The notes beneath the pieces are model-generated. The model saw only the letters and a program-made list of their open reading frames with translations, had not been told where the DNA came from and made no database searches. From Sporosarcina sp. PTS2304 (GTDB lineage: Bacteria; Bacillota; Bacilli; Bacillales_A; Planococcaceae), in NCBI RefSeq assembly GCF_003351785.1, contig NZ_CP031230.1, forward strand, positions 2,526,501 through 2,590,500: a stretch of DNA of 64,000 bases, written 5' to 3'. The position numbers were made by a program, and so were the translations under genes. Positions 1 to 13,686 of this stretch are shown here, one piece after another. The stretch's first letter is position 1. Every line of letters begins with the position of its first letter.

Positions 1-251
1 TGCACAATGATGGAAGCCGTAATGTACGGCATGATCCCCATCGCGAAGATTGAAAAGTTGGAAAGTGCTCCTCCACCGAAAGTATTCAAGAAACCAATAA
101 ATTGATTGTCTGATTGTTGTAAAGCAGTCGCATCAACGTTTGGCACTGGAACGAATGTACCAAGTCTAAATACGATGAGCACTAGGAGGGTGAAAATTAT
201 TTTAGACCGGATCTCTTTCACACGCATGAAATTAGAGATTGTCTGAAACAT
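1..251 (-). CDS. secY: SecY, preprotein translocase channel subunit (partial, N-terminus only)
   Basis: SecY forms the membrane pore of the Sec translocase together with SecE and SecG. Only the first 83 or so codons are present; the gene runs off the left edge. The translation starts [17 protein letters not shown] and continues into a first hydrophobic segment (IIFTLLVLIVF) and the GTFVPVPNVD stretch typical of bacterial SecY. The ATG overlaps the stop codon of rplO by one base, so the two are probably translationally coupled. It belongs to the spc operon. Confidence 0.95.
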   Translation of the reverse strand, partial: MFQTISNFMRVKEIRSKIIFTLLVLIVFRLGTFVPVPNVDATALQQSDNQFIGFLNTFGGGALSNFSIFAMGIMPYITASIIV

Positions 252-691
252 TATACCACCTCTGTTTGCCCGCCTGCTTTTTCAATTGCTTCTTTTGCAG
301 AAGCGGAGAATTTGTTTGCTTTCACGGTAATCTTCTTATCAAGTGTTCCGTTTCCAAGAATCTTGATACCAGATTTAGCGTTACTTACAACACCAGTTTC
401 AAGTAGCAATTCCGGTGTTACTTCCGTGCCTTCTTCAAAACGATTCAACGTATCAAGATTGACGATGGTATAATCTTTACGATTAATGTTCGTAAATCCA
501 CGCTTAGGAAGTCGTTGGAAAAGAGGAATTTGTCCACCTTCGAAACCAAGACGTACACCGCCGCCTGAACGTGAATTTTGACCGTCATGACCTCTACCGG
601 AAGTCTTACCAGTTCCAGATCCGATCCCACGACCAACGCGTTTGCGGTTTCTACGTGATCCCTCAGCTGGTTTTAGTTCGTGTAACTTCAT
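251..691 (-). CDS. rplO: 50S ribosomal protein L15
   Basis: L15 is a late-assembly protein of the large subunit. The 146 residues have the family's usual length, with the basic, glycine-rich N-terminal extension ([20 protein letters not shown]) that threads into 23S rRNA and a C-terminal globular domain. A strong Shine-Dalgarno sequence (GGAGGTGCCG) precedes the ATG. It lies between rpmD and secY as in other Bacillales, and its last base is shared with the secY start. Confidence 0.97.
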   Translation of the reverse strand: MKLHELKPAEGSRRNRKRVGRGIGSGTGKTSGRGHDGQNSRSGGGVRLGFEGGQIPLFQRLPKRGFTNINRKDYTIVNLDTLNRFEEGTEVTPELLLETGVVSNAKSGIKILGNGTLDKKITVKANKFSASAKEAIEKAGGQTEVV

Positions 692-723
692 CTTATCGGC
701 ACCTCCTTATTATAAAATGTTAC

Positions 724-906
724 TTAAATTTCTTTAACTGTTACTAAGTGGCTGACTTTAGTGATCATACCACGAATAGAAGCGTTATCTTGATGCTCAG
801 CAATTTGGTTCAACTTTCGAAGACCTAATGCTTCAATTGTTTTACGTTGTGCCGGCTTAGAACCGATTACACTTTTCGTAAGGGTGATTGCAAGTTTGTT
901 CGCCAT
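724..906 (-). CDS. rpmD: 50S ribosomal protein L30
   Basis: Sixty-residue L30, the short bacterial form. The start [15 protein letters not shown] and the segment [14 protein letters not shown] are typical. It sits 13 nt after rpsE and 32 nt before rplO in the spc operon. L30 binds 23S/5S rRNA on the large subunit surface. Confidence 0.96.
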   Translation of the reverse strand: MANKLAITLTKSVIGSKPAQRKTIEALGLRKLNQIAEHQDNASIRGMITKVSHLVTVKEI

Positions 907-919
907 TGTGTTTCCCCCC

Positions 920-1420
920 TTAACCTAACAGTTCTTCTACGGATTTACCACGCAATTTCGCAACTTCTTCTGCGCGTTTCAAATTCTGTAATCCTTCGAT
1001 TGTTGCACGTACCATATTGATTGGTGTGCTTGATCCAAGAGATTTTGAAAGAATATCCGTGATTCCTGCAAGTTCAAGTACCGCACGGACAGGTCCACCT
1101 GCAATAACTCCAGTACCTGGAGCAGCTGGTTTGATGAGGATTTGTCCTGCACCAAAACGGCCGATTACTTCATGTGGTGTTGTACCTTTAACCATTGGTA
1201 CTACAATTAAGTTTTTCTTCGCATCTTCAATTGCTTTACGGATTGCATCTGGAACTTCTTGTGCTTTTCCAGTACCAAAACCGACACGACCATTTTTATC
1301 ACCGACTACGACAAGTGCAGTAAAGCGGAAACGACGTCCACCTTTTACAACTTTCGCAACACGGTTGATCGTAACTACGCGTTCTTCAAACTCACTTTTG
1401 TTTTGATCATTACGACGCAT
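920..1420 (-). CDS. rpsE: 30S ribosomal protein S5
   Basis: S5 contributes to decoding accuracy and mRNA unwinding on the small subunit. The 166 residues begin [16 protein letters not shown] and contain the N-terminal double-stranded RNA-binding-like domain ([19 protein letters not shown]) and the C-terminal S5 domain ([18 protein letters not shown]). Length and order (rplR-rpsE-rpmD) are standard. An AAGAAGGAGGGAC Shine-Dalgarno precedes the ATG. Confidence 0.97.
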   Translation of the reverse strand: MRRNDQNKSEFEERVVTINRVAKVVKGGRRFRFTALVVVGDKNGRVGFGTGKAQEVPDAIRKAIEDAKKNLIVVPMVKGTTPHEVIGRFGAGQILIKPAAPGTGVIAGGPVRAVLELAGITDILSKSLGSSTPINMVRATIEGLQNLKRAEEVAKLRGKSVEELLG

Positions 1421-1442
1421 GAAATATGTCCCTCCTTCTTAA

Positions 1443-1805
1443 TTAAAATTCCAGTCCATTTTCGCGTGCTGCGTCAGCAAGAGCTTTGACACGGCCATGG
1501 AAAAGATATCCACCACGGTCAAAAACAACCGCTTTGACGTCTTTTTCAACAGCTTTCTTTGCAATAAGCTCGCCGACTTTAGCTGCTGATTCAGTGTTAC
1601 CAGTAGATCCAGCCTCAACTTCATTATCCATTGTAGAAGCACTTGCGATTGTTACACCGTTAGTGTCGTCAATCAACTGTGCATAGATATGTTTGTTTGA
1701 ACGGTAAACGTTTAGACGTGGACGCTCTGCAGTTCCGCTGATTTTCGTACGCACACGTGCGTGACGCTTTTTACGGACAGCGTTTTTATCTTGTTTCGTG
1801 ATCAT
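1443..1805 (-). CDS. rplR: 50S ribosomal protein L18
   Basis: L18 binds 5S rRNA and anchors it in the central protuberance. I take the internal ATG giving [19 protein letters not shown], 120 residues, because it matches the family length and a GGAGTGACCCCG Shine-Dalgarno region lies just upstream; an upstream in-frame start would add six residues including that site. The C-terminus [19 protein letters not shown] is diagnostic. Confidence 0.96.
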   Translation of the reverse strand: MITKQDKNAVRKKRHARVRTKISGTAERPRLNVYRSNKHIYAQLIDDTNGVTIASASTMDNEVEAGSTGNTESAAKVGELIAKKAVEKDVKAVVFDRGGYLFHGRVKALADAARENGLEF

Positions 1806-1838
1806 CGGGGTCACTCCTTCCAAATACCTCAGGCGGTA

Positions 1839-2378
1839 TTATTTACCTGTTTTACCTTCTTTACGACGAACGATTTCGCCTTCATAACGAATACCTTTGC
1901 CTTTATACGGCTCTGGTGGACGTACTTGACGGATGTTAGAAGCAAGAGCACCTACGTGTTCTTTGTTGTAACCACGAACAATAATTTTAGTGTTCGCTGG
2001 TACTTCAACTTCTACACCTTCTTCTGGTGTGAATTCGACAGGATGTGAGTACCCTACGTTCAATACAAGTTTCTTTCCTTGCATTGATGCACGGTATCCA
2101 ACCCCAACTAGTTCAAGTGTGCGCTCGAATCCTGTAGATACTCCAACTACCATGTTGTTAAGCACAGAACGTGTAGTACCGTGGATTGAACGGTGAGCTT
2201 TGGATTCAGAAGGACGAGTCAAAGTGATGACATTACCTTCTTGATTGATCGTGATCTCTTTATCTAATTGACGCGAAAGTTCGCCTTTCGGTCCTTTAAC
2301 AGTTGCGAAGTTCTCATCTGAAATTGTTACAGTAACGTTTTCAGGAACATCGATCTGACGATTACCAATACGGGACAT
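1839..2378 (-). CDS. rplF: 50S ribosomal protein L6
   Basis: L6 lies near the GTPase-associated centre of the 50S subunit. The 179 residues show two repeated L6 folds, beginning [17 protein letters not shown] and ending with the signature [16 protein letters not shown]. Full length, in spc operon context between rpsH and rplR. Confidence 0.97.
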   Translation of the reverse strand: MSRIGNRQIDVPENVTVTISDENFATVKGPKGELSRQLDKEITINQEGNVITLTRPSESKAHRSIHGTTRSVLNNMVVGVSTGFERTLELVGVGYRASMQGKKLVLNVGYSHPVEFTPEEGVEVEVPANTKIIVRGYNKEHVGALASNIRQVRPPEPYKGKGIRYEGEIVRRKEGKTGK

Positions 2379-2408
2379 TCAATTGCACCTCCATTCATTT
2401 GTAGCTGA

Positions 2409-2807
2409 TTACCAAACGTAAGCGACGACTTCTCCGCCGACTTGTTTAGCGCGGGCCTCTTTGTCAGTTAATACACCATTTGATGTAGAAACTAGTGCAA
2501 CACCTAGACCATTTAATACTTTAGGTACTTCGTTTGATTTTGCGTACACACGAAGTCCAGGTTTAGAAATACGTTTTAAGCCATTGATGACGCGTTCGTT
2601 ATCTTGACCGTATTTAAGGAAAATGCGGATGATGCCTTGTTTGTTATCTTCCACGTATTCCACATCGCGAACGAAACCTTCTCGTTTTAAGATTTCAGCG
2701 ATTTCTTTCTTTACGTTTGAAGCAGGTACCTCAAGCTTCTCGTGGCGAACCATGTTCGCATTACGGATGCGTGTAAGCATATCTGCAATCGGATCACTCA
2801 TTGTCAT
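2409..2807 (-). CDS. rpsH: 30S ribosomal protein S8
   Basis: S8 is a primary 16S rRNA-binding protein; in enteric bacteria it represses the spc operon, and whether it does so here cannot be seen. The 132 residues start [18 protein letters not shown] and carry the C-terminal signature GGEVVAYVW. Preceded by AGGAGGTTAATTCAA, which fixes the first ATG. Confidence 0.97.
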   Translation of the reverse strand: MTMSDPIADMLTRIRNANMVRHEKLEVPASNVKKEIAEILKREGFVRDVEYVEDNKQGIIRIFLKYGQDNERVINGLKRISKPGLRVYAKSNEVPKVLNGLGVALVSTSNGVLTDKEARAKQVGGEVVAYVW

Positions 2808-2837
2808 TTGAATTAACCTCCTTCCCTAATTAGGGGT

Positions 2838-3035
<198 letters not shown>

Positions 3036-3043
3036 CTATTATT

Positions 3044-3583
3044 TTACTTTTGGAACGGCATGCCACACTGTGTAAGCAATTCGCGTGCTTCTTCATCAGT
3101 GTTTGCAGTCGTCACAATGACGATGTCCATCCCACGTACTTTTGATACTTTATCGTAGTCAATTTCAGGGAAAATAAGTTGTTCTTTCACACCAAGTGTG
3201 TAGTTCCCACGACCATCGAACGCTTTTTTAGAAACGCCACGGAAGTCACGTACACGTGGTAATGAGATAGTAACTAATTTATCAAGAAACTCGTACATGC
3301 GCTCCCCACGAAGCGTTACTTTAGCTCCGATCGGCATACCTTCACGCAAACGGAAACCAGCGATAGATTTTTTTGCTTTTGTTATGACTGGCTTTTGACC
3401 TGAGATAGTTGCTAGATCTTCAACAGCCGCATCTAGTGCTTTTGTGTTTTGAACTGCATCACCAACACCCATGTTGATAACGATCTTATCTACTTTAGGC
3501 ACCTGCATAACAGATGTATATTCAAACTTGCTCATTAGAGCAGGAGTAATTTCGTTAGTAAATTTCTCTTTCAATCGACTCAT
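3044..3583 (-). CDS. rplE: 50S ribosomal protein L5
   Basis: L5 binds 5S rRNA and contacts the P-site tRNA at the central protuberance. The 179-residue protein starts [16 protein letters not shown], contains [15 protein letters not shown] and ends with the conserved [15 protein letters not shown]. An AAGGAGG ribosome site precedes it. Confidence 0.97.
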   Translation of the reverse strand: MSRLKEKFTNEITPALMSKFEYTSVMQVPKVDKIVINMGVGDAVQNTKALDAAVEDLATISGQKPVITKAKKSIAGFRLREGMPIGAKVTLRGERMYEFLDKLVTISLPRVRDFRGVSKKAFDGRGNYTLGVKEQLIFPEIDYDKVSKVRGMDIVIVTTANTDEEARELLTQCGMPFQK

Positions 3584-3609
3584 CAGTCGGACCTCCTTTC
3601 ATGCCTTAC

Positions 3610-3921
3610 TTACTTATCCAGTGCTTCACCGGATTTTTTTGCAATACGTACTTTTTTACCGTCTTCCACTTTATAACCCACACGAGTCGGCTCGCCTGAT
3701 TTAGGATCGATGACCATCACGTTTGAGACATGAATAGCAGCTTCTTGGCTTACAATTCCGCCTTGAGGATTCTCTTGGTTCGGTTTCGTATGTTTTTTGA
3801 CGATATTAATACCTTCAACCAACACACGGTCTTTTTTTGGATAAGCAGTCAGGATCACACCTGTTTTACCTTTGTCTTTCCCAGAGATCACCATAACTTT
3901 GTCGCCTTTTTTAACGTGCAT
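3610..3921 (-). CDS. rplX: 50S ribosomal protein L24
   Basis: L24 is an assembly-initiator protein with an N-terminal KOW motif ([18 protein letters not shown]). It has 103 residues, the usual Bacillales length. It is followed 26 nt later by rplE. Confidence 0.97.
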   Translation of the reverse strand: MHVKKGDKVMVISGKDKGKTGVILTAYPKKDRVLVEGINIVKKHTKPNQENPQGGIVSQEAAIHVSNVMVIDPKSGEPTRVGYKVEDGKKVRIAKKSGEALDK

Positions 3922-3957
3922 TCTATCGCACCTCCTTGACTGGCTCTGTCATTAGAA

Positions 3958-4326
3958 TTAAAGAACTTCTGGAGCAAGTGAAATGATTTTCATGAAGTTG
4001 TTGTCACGAAGTTCGCGAGCAACTGGTCCGAAAATACGTGTTCCACGTGGTCCTTTATCATCACGGATAATAACGCAAGCATTTTCATCAAATGTAATGT
4101 AAGAACCGTCTTTACGACGAACTCCACTTTTCGTACGAACGATGACCGCCTTAACAACGTCACCCTTCTTAACAACTCCACCTGGTGTTGCTTTCTTAAC
4201 CGTACAAACAACGATGTCTCCGATATTAGCTACTTTACGACCTGTACCACCAAGTACTTTAATAGTTAGTACTTCACGTGCACCAGAGTTGTCAGCAACT
4301 TTCATTCGACTTTCCTGTTGAATCAT
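3958..4326 (-). CDS. rplN: 50S ribosomal protein L14
   Basis: L14 sits at the subunit interface and is the docking site of the silencing factor RsfS. All 122 residues match the conserved family from [18 protein letters not shown] to [15 protein letters not shown] site lies just upstream. Confidence 0.97.
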   Translation of the reverse strand: MIQQESRMKVADNSGAREVLTIKVLGGTGRKVANIGDIVVCTVKKATPGGVVKKGDVVKAVIVRTKSGVRRKDGSYITFDENACVIIRDDKGPRGTRIFGPVARELRDNNFMKIISLAPEVL

Positions 4327-4365
4327 CGAGGTTACCTCCTTCCGAAAATCTGAGTTAAAAACCTA

Positions 4366-4629
4366 TTAGATGATGACCGCTTTTTCGACGACTTCTAGAA
4401 GACGGAAACGCTTTGTTGCCGACAATGGACGAGTTTCCATAATACGAACAACATCGCCAATTTTCGCTTCGTTCAGCTCATCATGGGCCTTGAATTTTTT
4501 AGAATACTTTACACGTTTACCGTATAAAGAGTGTTTTTTGTATGTTTCTACCATTACCGTAACGGTTTTATCCATTTTGTCGGAAACGACACGGCCTGTG
4601 TATACTTTGCGCTGGTTACGCTCAGTCAT
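4366..4629 (-). CDS. rpsQ: 30S ribosomal protein S17
   Basis: S17 is a primary 16S rRNA binder with an OB fold. I choose the ATG giving [20 protein letters not shown] (87 residues), because GGAGGTTGCAGCC lies directly before it; an in-frame upstream ATG would add six residues overlapping that site. The signature [14 protein letters not shown] is present. Confidence 0.96.
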   Translation of the reverse strand: MTERNQRKVYTGRVVSDKMDKTVTVMVETYKKHSLYGKRVKYSKKFKAHDELNEAKIGDVVRIMETRPLSATKRFRLLEVVEKAVII

Positions 4630-4646
4630 GGCTGCAACCTCCTTCA

Positions 4647-5271
<625 letters not shown>

Positions 5272-5273
5272 AA

Positions 5274-5930
5274 TTATTTGCCTCCTTCCGCAGAGTTCTT
5301 CTTGACTGGAAGGACTTCACCACGATAAATCCATACTTTAACGCCAAGCTTACCATAAGTAGTATCAGCTTCAGCATGTGCATAATCTATATCTGCACGT
5401 AATGTATGAAGAGGGACAGTTCCTTCACTATAGTGTTCCGCACGAGCGATATCAGCACCGCCTAGACGTCCAGACACTTGTGTTTTGATTCCTTTTGCGC
5501 CAGAGCGAATTGTACGTTGAATCGCTTGTTTCTGTGCACGACGGAAAGAAACACGGCTTTCTAGTTGACGAGCGATTGATTCAGCGACTAGTCTCGCATC
5601 CAAATCAGCACGTTTTACTTCTACGATATTGATGTGTACACGCTTGCCTGTGATTTCGTTAAGGTTTTTACGAAGTGTTTCAACTTCGGAACCACCTTTA
5701 CCGATAACCATTCCTGGCTTTGCAGTGTGGATTGTAATATTAACACGCTTAGCAGCACGCTCAATTTCTACTTTAGAAAGTGATGCATCTACAAGACGCT
5801 TTTCAATGTATTCACGAATCTTTAAATCTTCGTGTAGTAAGGACGCATAATCTTTTTCCGCGTACCATTTCGAGTCCCAGTCACGGATGACACCGACACG
5901 CAGTCCATTAGGATGTACTTTTTGGCCCAC
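5274..5930 (-). CDS. rpsC: 30S ribosomal protein S3
   Basis: S3 forms part of the mRNA entry channel and helicase. It starts [20 protein letters not shown], has a KH type 2 RNA-binding domain ([17 protein letters not shown] near residue 75-90) and a C-terminal S3 domain. The 218 residues fit Bacillales. Confidence 0.97.
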   Translation of the reverse strand: MGQKVHPNGLRVGVIRDWDSKWYAEKDYASLLHEDLKIREYIEKRLVDASLSKVEIERAAKRVNITIHTAKPGMVIGKGGSEVETLRKNLNEITGKRVHINIVEVKRADLDARLVAESIARQLESRVSFRRAQKQAIQRTIRSGAKGIKTQVSGRLGGADIARAEHYSEGTVPLHTLRADIDYAHAEADTTYGKLGVKVWIYRGEVLPVKKNSAEGGK

Positions 5931-5933
5931 TAA

Positions 5934-6278
5934 TTACCCCTCCTTCTTTTCAGATACCACTAATGTAATGTGGCTTGTACGTTTATTGATCGCACTTGCA
6001 CGACCTTGTGCACGTGGACGGAAACGTTTCATTGTTGGTCCTTCGTCTACGAATACTTCGCTGACGATTAGATCTTCAGTGTTCATTTCATAGTTATGCT
6101 CAGCGTTTGCGATCGCTGATTTCAAAAGTTTCTCTACAACTGGAGATGCCGCTTTAGGCGTAAGTCGTAGAATCGCGACAGCTTCACCGATTTTCTTGCC
6201 CCGAATTAAATCAACGACCAAACGGACTTTGCGAGGAGCAATGCGGACTGTGCGTACAGATGCTTTAGCTTGTTGCAT
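5934..6278 (-). CDS. rplV: 50S ribosomal protein L22
   Basis: L22 lines the exit tunnel; its loop is where macrolide resistance changes occur. 114 residues, start [20 protein letters not shown]-terminal loop [20 protein letters not shown]. It is separated from rpsC by 3 nt and from rpsS by 20 nt. Confidence 0.97.
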   Translation of the reverse strand: MQQAKASVRTVRIAPRKVRLVVDLIRGKKIGEAVAILRLTPKAASPVVEKLLKSAIANAEHNYEMNTEDLIVSEVFVDEGPTMKRFRPRAQGRASAINKRTSHITLVVSEKKEG

Positions 6279-6298
6279 CAGGATAAACCTCCTCTCAA

Positions 6299-6577
6299 TT
6301 AGCGTTTTGTTTTCTTATCGTCGGCACCATGGCCTTTGTATGTGCGCGTAGGTACGAATTCACCTAGTTTGTGACCTACCATATCTTCCGTTACATAAAC
6401 AGGAACATGTTTACGTCCATCATATACTGCAATTGTCAATCCGATAAATGTCGGGAAGATTGTTGAACGGCGTGACCATGTTTTAATTACCTGTTTCTTT
6501 TCTGAATCTTTTTGTGCGTCAACCTTTTTCAATAAGTGGTCATCTGCAAAAGGTCCTTTTTTCAAGCTGCGGCCCAT
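6299..6577 (-). CDS. rpsS: 30S ribosomal protein S19
   Basis: S19 is in the head of the small subunit near the A-site tRNA. The 92-residue form starting [18 protein letters not shown] is chosen because GGAGGTTCCAGA precedes that ATG; a longer reading adds 12 residues foreign to the family. The signature [14 protein letters not shown] is intact. Confidence 0.96.
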   Translation of the reverse strand: MGRSLKKGPFADDHLLKKVDAQKDSEKKQVIKTWSRRSTIFPTFIGLTIAVYDGRKHVPVYVTEDMVGHKLGEFVPTRTYKGHGADDKKTKR

Positions 6578-6637
6578 TCTGGAACCTCCTTCCGAGTTTG
6601 TACTACGGTCCATCTAATGAACCGCAGTGCAATCACA

Positions 6638-7468
6638 TTATTTTTTACGACGGCGAACGATAAGTTTATCTGATTTATTGTTCTTAGTACGAGTCTTGAA
6701 TCCAAGAGTTGGTTTACCCCATGGAGTAACAGGACTTGGACGGCCGATTGGCGTACGTCCTTCACCACCACCGTGTGGGTGATCGTTAGGGTTCATTACA
6801 GATCCACGAACAGCTGGGCGCTTGCCTAACCAACGTGAACGACCTGCTTTACCAATGTTGATCAATTCATGTTGTTCGTTACCGACTTGACCGATTGTAG
6901 CACGGCAAGTTGAAAGGATCATACGAACTTCACCTGATTGTAGACGAATGATTACGTATTTACCTTCACGACCAAGCAATTGAGCTGAAGTTCCTGCAGA
7001 ACGGACTAATTGTCCACCCTTACCTGGTTTCATTTCAATATTGTGAATTGTAGAGCCCATAGGAATATTCTCTAATGGTAGAGCGTTCCCTACACGGATA
7101 TCCGCTTCAGGTCCTGACATAATTGTAGAACCTACTTGCAATCCTTTTGGAGCAAGGATATATTTCTTTTCTCCATCAGCATAGTTGATTAATGCGATGT
7201 TTGCAGAACGGTTTGGATCGTATTCGATCGTAGCAACGCGTCCTGGTATGCCATCTTTCCGACGTTGGAAGTCGATGACGCGGTATTGGCGCTTATGTCC
7301 TCCACCTTGGTGACGAACTGTCATTCTACCTTGGTTATTACGGCCGCCTTTACGCTTGACTGGTTCAAGCAATGATTTTTCTGGTTTGTCTGTAGTAATC
7401 TCAGCAAAGTCAGAAGAAGTCATGTTACGACGTCCGTTGGAGGTAGCTTTGTACTTCTTGATCGCCAT
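6638..7468 (-). CDS. rplB: 50S ribosomal protein L2
   Basis: L2 is needed for subunit joining and peptidyl transfer. The chosen start [15 protein letters not shown] gives 276 residues, the family length, with a GGAGGGAATACAA site before it. The OB-fold and SH3-like domains are followed by the [19 protein letters not shown] loop that reaches the peptidyltransferase centre. Confidence 0.97.
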   Translation of the reverse strand: MAIKKYKATSNGRRNMTSSDFAEITTDKPEKSLLEPVKRKGGRNNQGRMTVRHQGGGHKRQYRVIDFQRRKDGIPGRVATIEYDPNRSANIALINYADGEKKYILAPKGLQVGSTIMSGPEADIRVGNALPLENIPMGSTIHNIEMKPGKGGQLVRSAGTSAQLLGREGKYVIIRLQSGEVRMILSTCRATIGQVGNEQHELINIGKAGRSRWLGKRPAVRGSVMNPNDHPHGGGEGRTPIGRPSPVTPWGKPTLGFKTRTKNNKSDKLIVRRRKK

Positions 7469-7500
7469 TTGTATTCCCTCCTTCATTTATGTTTCGTTAA

Positions 7501-7785
7501 TTACATTTCAAAAAGTTCGATATCTTTGGAATCAGCTGTTAATGTAACAATCGCTTTACGACGCTTGTTTGTATAACCAGCATGTTTTCCCATACGCTTG
7601 AACTTGCCTTTATAGTTCTGAACGTTTACTTTTTCTACTTCCACACCGAAGATCTCTTCAATCGCTTGTTTAACGTGCGTTTTATTCGCGCGTGTATCAA
7701 CTTCGAATGTGTATTTTCTGAATTCCATTTGAACAGAAGTACGCTCGGTAATGACCGGACGCTTCAAAATATCACGTGCTTCCAT
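7501..7785 (-). CDS. rplW: 50S ribosomal protein L23
   Basis: L23 is the trigger factor and SRP docking site at the tunnel exit. 94 residues beginning [17 protein letters not shown]. The ATG shares one base with the rplD stop, suggesting coupled translation. Confidence 0.96.
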   Translation of the reverse strand: MEARDILKRPVITERTSVQMEFRKYTFEVDTRANKTHVKQAIEEIFGVEVEKVNVQNYKGKFKRMGKHAGYTNKRRKAIVTLTADSKDIELFEM

Positions 7786-8408
7786 TAACCAAGCACCTCC
7801 TCGACTTTTTCTACTGCTGCTTTTGTCATAACGAGTTGATCATGTCCGACTAGGTCAAGAACATTGATACCATTCGCTGTAACAACACTAACTCCAGGAA
7901 TATTACGAGCAGACAATGCTACTGTTTCTTCTAGGTCAGCTGTAACAAATAATGCTTTCTTTGTGATTGAAAGATCTTCAAGCACTTTAACAAAGCCTTT
8001 TGTTTGTGGTGCGTCAAATGCTAAGTTGTCTAGAACGATTAACTCTTCCGCGCGAACTTTCGTAGAAAGTGCAGAAAGAAGTGCTAAACGACGAACTTTC
8101 TTAGGCATTTTATAGCTATAGCTACGTGGTGTAGGACCGAATACGATTCCGCCTCCACGCCATTGTGGTGATCTGATTGAACCTTGACGAGCACGACCTG
8201 TGCCTTTTTGACGCCATGGTTTACGACCGCCGCCTGCTACTTCCGCACGTGATTTAACCTTATGGTTACCTTGGCGTAAAGAAGCTTGCTGTTGTACAAT
8301 TGCTTCGAATAATACTGCTTCGTTCGGCTCGATTCCGAAGATGGCTTCGTTTAACTCGATATCGCCGACTGCAGAACCTGTTTGACTTACTACAGATACT
8401 TTAGGCAT
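7785..8408 (-). CDS. rplD: 50S ribosomal protein L4
   Basis: L4 lines the exit tunnel with L22 and is the S10-operon repressor in enteric bacteria. The 207 residues start [20 protein letters not shown] and include the tunnel loop [19 protein letters not shown]. Third gene from the rpsJ promoter. Confidence 0.97.
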   Translation of the reverse strand: MPKVSVVSQTGSAVGDIELNEAIFGIEPNEAVLFEAIVQQQASLRQGNHKVKSRAEVAGGGRKPWRQKGTGRARQGSIRSPQWRGGGIVFGPTPRSYSYKMPKKVRRLALLSALSTKVRAEELIVLDNLAFDAPQTKGFVKVLEDLSITKKALFVTADLEETVALSARNIPGVSVVTANGINVLDLVGHDQLVMTKAAVEKVEEVLG

Positions 8409-8433
8409 TCCTATTTCCTCCTTCCTGTTTTAC

Positions 8434-9063
8434 TCAGTTCCCTTTAATAGCGCTTTTCACTTGAACTAGTGATTTGCGAGCTCCAGGAACGTTACCTTTT
8501 ACTAGTAACAAGTTGCGTTCTTCGTCAACTCGTACGATTTCTACGTTTTGGATCGTTACCGTTTTGCCACCAGTACGTCCCGGTAGTTTCTTCCCTTTGA
8601 ATACACGTTGTCCATCAACAGCTCCTAGTGAACCCGGCGCGCGGTGGAAACGAGATCCGTGTGTCATAGGTCCACGTGAAAAACCGTGACGCTTAATAAC
8701 ACCTTGGAATCCTTTACCTTTTGAAACTCCTGTAATATCGACTACATCGCCTGCTGCGAATGTATCAACTTTGACTTCCTGACCAACTTCGTATGCACTA
8801 ACGTCAGCTCCGCGAACTTCGCGAATGAAGCGCTTAGGTGCCGTGTTAGCTTTTGCAACATGCCCTTGTTCAGGTTTGTTTGAAAGCTTTTCACGTTTGT
8901 CATCAAATCCAAGTTGGATTGATTCGTAGCCGTCCGTTTCGATTGTCTTCTTTTGAAGAACTACGTTTGGAGTAGCTTCAATCACTGTAACTGGGATTAG
9001 ATCGCCGTTTTCAGCAAATACTTGCGTCATACCGACTTTTCTTCCTAAGATTCCTTTGGTCAT
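8434..9063 (-). CDS. rplC: 50S ribosomal protein L3
   Basis: L3 initiates 50S assembly and has a loop near the peptidyltransferase centre. The 209 residues start [20 protein letters not shown] and carry the conserved [19 protein letters not shown] segment. A CAGGAGGTGTGACTA ribosome site precedes the ATG. Confidence 0.97.
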   Translation of the reverse strand: MTKGILGRKVGMTQVFAENGDLIPVTVIEATPNVVLQKKTIETDGYESIQLGFDDKREKLSNKPEQGHVAKANTAPKRFIREVRGADVSAYEVGQEVKVDTFAAGDVVDITGVSKGKGFQGVIKRHGFSRGPMTHGSRFHRAPGSLGAVDGQRVFKGKKLPGRTGGKTVTIQNVEIVRVDEERNLLLVKGNVPGARKSLVQVKSAIKGN

Positions 9064-9100
9064 TAGTCACACCTCCTGTAATATTGTTTGTTTTTTATTT

Positions 9101-9567
<467 letters not shown>

Positions 9568-9710
9568 GCCTTTTAAAGAAATTAGTTTATGTTTTTTAAC
9601 CCATTTATTATCTTAACAGGTTTCATTAAAAGATGCACGTATTTTGTGAAGCTAACTCTTTTTATTTTTTTAATTATCATCACATATAACCAACTCTACT
9701 ATTTCCACAT

Positions 9711-9739
9711 AAAAAAATCCCGTCACGAGGACGGGATTT
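9711..9739 (-). terminator. Intrinsic terminator after tuf
   Basis: A 10-bp stem (AAATCCCGTC with GACGGGATTT) with a five-base loop, followed on the minus strand by a run of seven T. It ends the str operon and separates it from the S10 promoter. The interval 9568-9710 is AT-rich and I see nothing in it. Confidence 0.9.
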
Positions 9740-9748
9740 CAAAATAGA

Positions 9749-10936
<1,188 letters not shown>

Positions 10937-10983
10937 TTTAGAGATCCTCCCTTAATTTAAAAAAGTATAGTTTTTATAGTATA

Positions 10984-11042
10984 GTAGTCGAAAGCGTACC
11001 TCCGACTACCCATATCTTACAAGTATTCATTACAGGAAACAA
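10984..11042 (-). promoter_or_regulatory. Candidate tuf promoter and 5'-end stem-loop
   Basis: TTGTTT (11037-11042), 17 nt, TAAGAT (11014-11019) on the minus strand between fusA and tuf. The predicted start, around 11007, falls at the beginning of a hairpin whose arms are GTAGTCG (11003-11009) and CGACTAC (10984-10990). A stem at the very 5' end would stabilise the transcript. The promoter match is moderate. Confidence 0.45.
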
Positions 11043-11054
11043 GGATGAACTGTA

Positions 11055-13133
11055 TTATTCACCTTTGTTTTTCTTGATTACATCTTCAGCAACTGACTTT
11101 GGAACTTCTTCATAGTGATCGAACACCATAGAGAATACTCCGCGGCCTTGTGTGTTTGAACGTAGAGCTGTTGCATAACCGAACATTTCAGCAAGTGGCA
11201 CCATTGCGCGAACTACTTGTGCATTTCCACGAGCTTCCATACCTTCTACACGGCCACGGCGTGATGTAATATCACCCATGATATCGCCCATGTATTCTTC
11301 CGGAATGATAACTTCTACTCTCATTGTTGGTTCAAGAAGTACTGGTGAACATTTAGATGCAGCATTTTTCAAAGCCATAGATGCAGCAACTTTAAACGCC
11401 ATTTCGTTAGAGTCCACATCGTGGTAAGAACCGTCGTATAGACGTGCTTTTACATCGATTAATGGATATCCAGCTAAAGGACCGTTATCTAATGAATCAC
11501 GAAGACCTGCTTCAACTGCTGGGATGTATTCACGTGGAACAGAACCACCAACAATATTGTTCAAGAATTCGAAACCTTTTCCTTCTTCGTTTGGACCAAA
11601 TTCGATCCATACGTGACCAAACTGTCCACGTCCACCTGACTGACGAACAAATTTCCCTTCGACTTCAGCTGTTTGACGGAATGTTTCACGGTAAGAAACT
11701 TGTGGTGCACCCACATTAGCGTCAACCTTGAATTCACGTCGTAGACGGTCAACAATGATGTCCAAGTGAAGTTCACCCATACCTGCGATGATTACTTCGC
11801 CTGTTTCTTGATCTGTATGTGCACGGAATGTTGGATCTTCTTCTTGTAACTTACCAAGAGCTTGACCCATTTTATCTTGGTCTGCTTTTGTTTTCGGCTC
11901 AATAGCTACAGAGATAACAGGTTCAGGGAATTCCATTGACTCAAGGATGATCAATGCTTTCTCATCACATAGTGTGTCACCTGTTGTTGTATCTTTCAAA
12001 CCTACAGCAGCAGCAATTTCACCCGCGTGTACTTCAGAAATCTCTTCACGGCTGTTAGCATGCATTTGTAGGATACGACCCACACGCTCACGCTTACCTT
12101 TAGTAGAGTTTACAACATAAGATCCGGCTTGTAGAACACCTGAATAGATACGGAAGAATGTAAGTTTCCCTACATAAGGATCCGTCATTACTTTAAATGC
12201 AAGTGCCGAGAATGGCTCTTCATCGCTAGAATGACGTTCTTCTTCTTGCTCAGTGTCAGGATTCACACCAACCATTGGAGGAATATCAAGTGGTGATGGT
12301 AGGTAGTCTACGACTGCGTCCAACACTAATTGTACTCCTTTGTTTTTGAAAGCAGTTCCGCAAACTACAGGGTAGAATTCAACCGCTAGTGTTGCTTTAC
12401 GAATTGCTGTTTTGATTTCTTCAATTGAAAGTTCTTCGCCACCAAGATACTTTTCCATTAGATCTTCGTCGAAATCAACAATCGCTTCAATTAGCTTTTC
12501 ACGATATTCATTCGCAAGTTCCAAATGTTCAGCCGGGATATCCTCAACTGTAACATCTGTACCTAGATCATTAGGATACAAAGTAGCTTTCATTTCGATT
12601 AAGTCGATAATTCCAGAGAAGCTATCTTCCGCACCGATTGGCAATTGGATTGGATGAGCATTTGCTTGCAGACGTTCACGCAGTGTGCCTACAGAGTAAA
12701 GGAAGTCCGCACCAGTTTTATCCATTTTATTAACGAATACTAGACGTGGAACTTTATAGTTTGTCGCTTGACGCCAAACTGTTTCCGTTTGTGGTTCTAC
12801 ACCAGATTGTGCATCTAGTACAGTAACCGCTCCATCTAGTACGCGCAAAGAACGTTCAACTTCAACAGTGAAGTCTACGTGTCCTGGAGTATCGATAATG
12901 TTTACGCGGTGACCTTTCCATGCTGCAGTCGTTGCAGCTGAAGTGATCGTGATTCCACGTTCTTGCTCTTGCTCCATCCAGTCCATTTGTGAAGCACCTT
13001 CGTGCGTTTCACCAATTTTGTGGATTTTACCTGTGTAAAAAAGAATCCGCTCTGTTGTCGTTGTTTTACCAGCGTCAATGTGAGCCATGATACCAATGTT
13101 ACGAGTATTCTCTAAGGAGAACTCTCTACCCAT
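11055..13133 (-). CDS. fusA: Elongation factor G
   Basis: EF-G catalyses GTP-dependent ribosomal translocation and, with RRF, ribosome recycling. The 692 residues show the P-loop AHIDAGKT at 17-24, DTPGH near 82, NKMD near 136, and domains II-V with the [14 protein letters not shown] domain IV start. Single copy here, in the classical rpsL-rpsG-fusA-tuf order, 48 nt after rpsG. Confidence 0.98.
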   Translation of the reverse strand: MGREFSLENTRNIGIMAHIDAGKTTTTERILFYTGKIHKIGETHEGASQMDWMEQEQERGITITSAATTAAWKGHRVNIIDTPGHVDFTVEVERSLRVLDGAVTVLDAQSGVEPQTETVWRQATNYKVPRLVFVNKMDKTGADFLYSVGTLRERLQANAHPIQLPIGAEDSFSGIIDLIEMKATLYPNDLGTDVTVEDIPAEHLELANEYREKLIEAIVDFDEDLMEKYLGGEELSIEEIKTAIRKATLAVEFYPVVCGTAFKNKGVQLVLDAVVDYLPSPLDIPPMVGVNPDTEQEEERHSSDEEPFSALAFKVMTDPYVGKLTFFRIYSGVLQAGSYVVNSTKGKRERVGRILQMHANSREEISEVHAGEIAAAVGLKDTTTGDTLCDEKALIILESMEFPEPVISVAIEPKTKADQDKMGQALGKLQEEDPTFRAHTDQETGEVIIAGMGELHLDIIVDRLRREFKVDANVGAPQVSYRETFRQTAEVEGKFVRQSGGRGQFGHVWIEFGPNEEGKGFEFLNNIVGGSVPREYIPAVEAGLRDSLDNGPLAGYPLIDVKARLYDGSYHDVDSNEMAFKVAASMALKNAASKCSPVLLEPTMRVEVIIPEEYMGDIMGDITSRRGRVEGMEARGNAQVVRAMVPLAEMFGYATALRSNTQGRGVFSMVFDHYEEVPKSVAEDVIKKNKGE

Positions 13134-13181
13134 TTTGTAATCTCCTTCCGTTTTCGGATTACTGCTATAGTTTATCCGGTG

Positions 13182-13652
13182 TTACCAACGATAGTGAGCG
13201 AATGCTCTGTTAGCTTCCGCCATCTTGTGCATTTCTTCACGGCGTTTAACAGAAGCACCTGTGTTGTTTGATGCGTCAAGAATTTCGTTTGCTAGGCGTT
13301 CTTCCATTGTCTTCTCCCCACGTGTACGTGAGTAGTTAACAAGGTAACGAAGACCTAAAGTTGTACGACGCTCCGGGCGAACTTCAACTGGTACTTGATA
13401 GTTCGCTCCACCTACTCGGCGAGCACGCACTTCAAGAACTGGCATTACATTATTTAAAGCTGCTTCGAATACTTCAATCGGCTCTTGTCCAGAACGTTCT
13501 TTAACAATTTCGAACGCTCCATAAAGAATCTTTTGTGAAGTACCTTTCTTACCGTCTACCATCATTTTATTGATAAGGCGGCTTACTAGCTTGGAATTAT
13601 AAATCGGATCAGGTAGTACATCGCGTTTTGCAACTGGACCTTTACGAGGCAT
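13182..13652 (-). CDS. rpsG: 30S ribosomal protein S7
   Basis: S7 nucleates assembly of the 30S head and lies by the E site. The 156 residues begin [20 protein letters not shown] and end [11 protein letters not shown], standard for the family. A GAAAGGAGGAACTA ribosome site precedes it, 34 nt after rpsL. Confidence 0.97.
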   Translation of the reverse strand: MPRKGPVAKRDVLPDPIYNSKLVSRLINKMMVDGKKGTSQKILYGAFEIVKERSGQEPIEVFEAALNNVMPVLEVRARRVGGANYQVPVEVRPERRTTLGLRYLVNYSRTRGEKTMEERLANEILDASNNTGASVKRREEMHKMAEANRAFAHYRW

Positions 13653-13686
13653 AATTAGTTCCTCCTTTCGATATCATTAGTTTATA

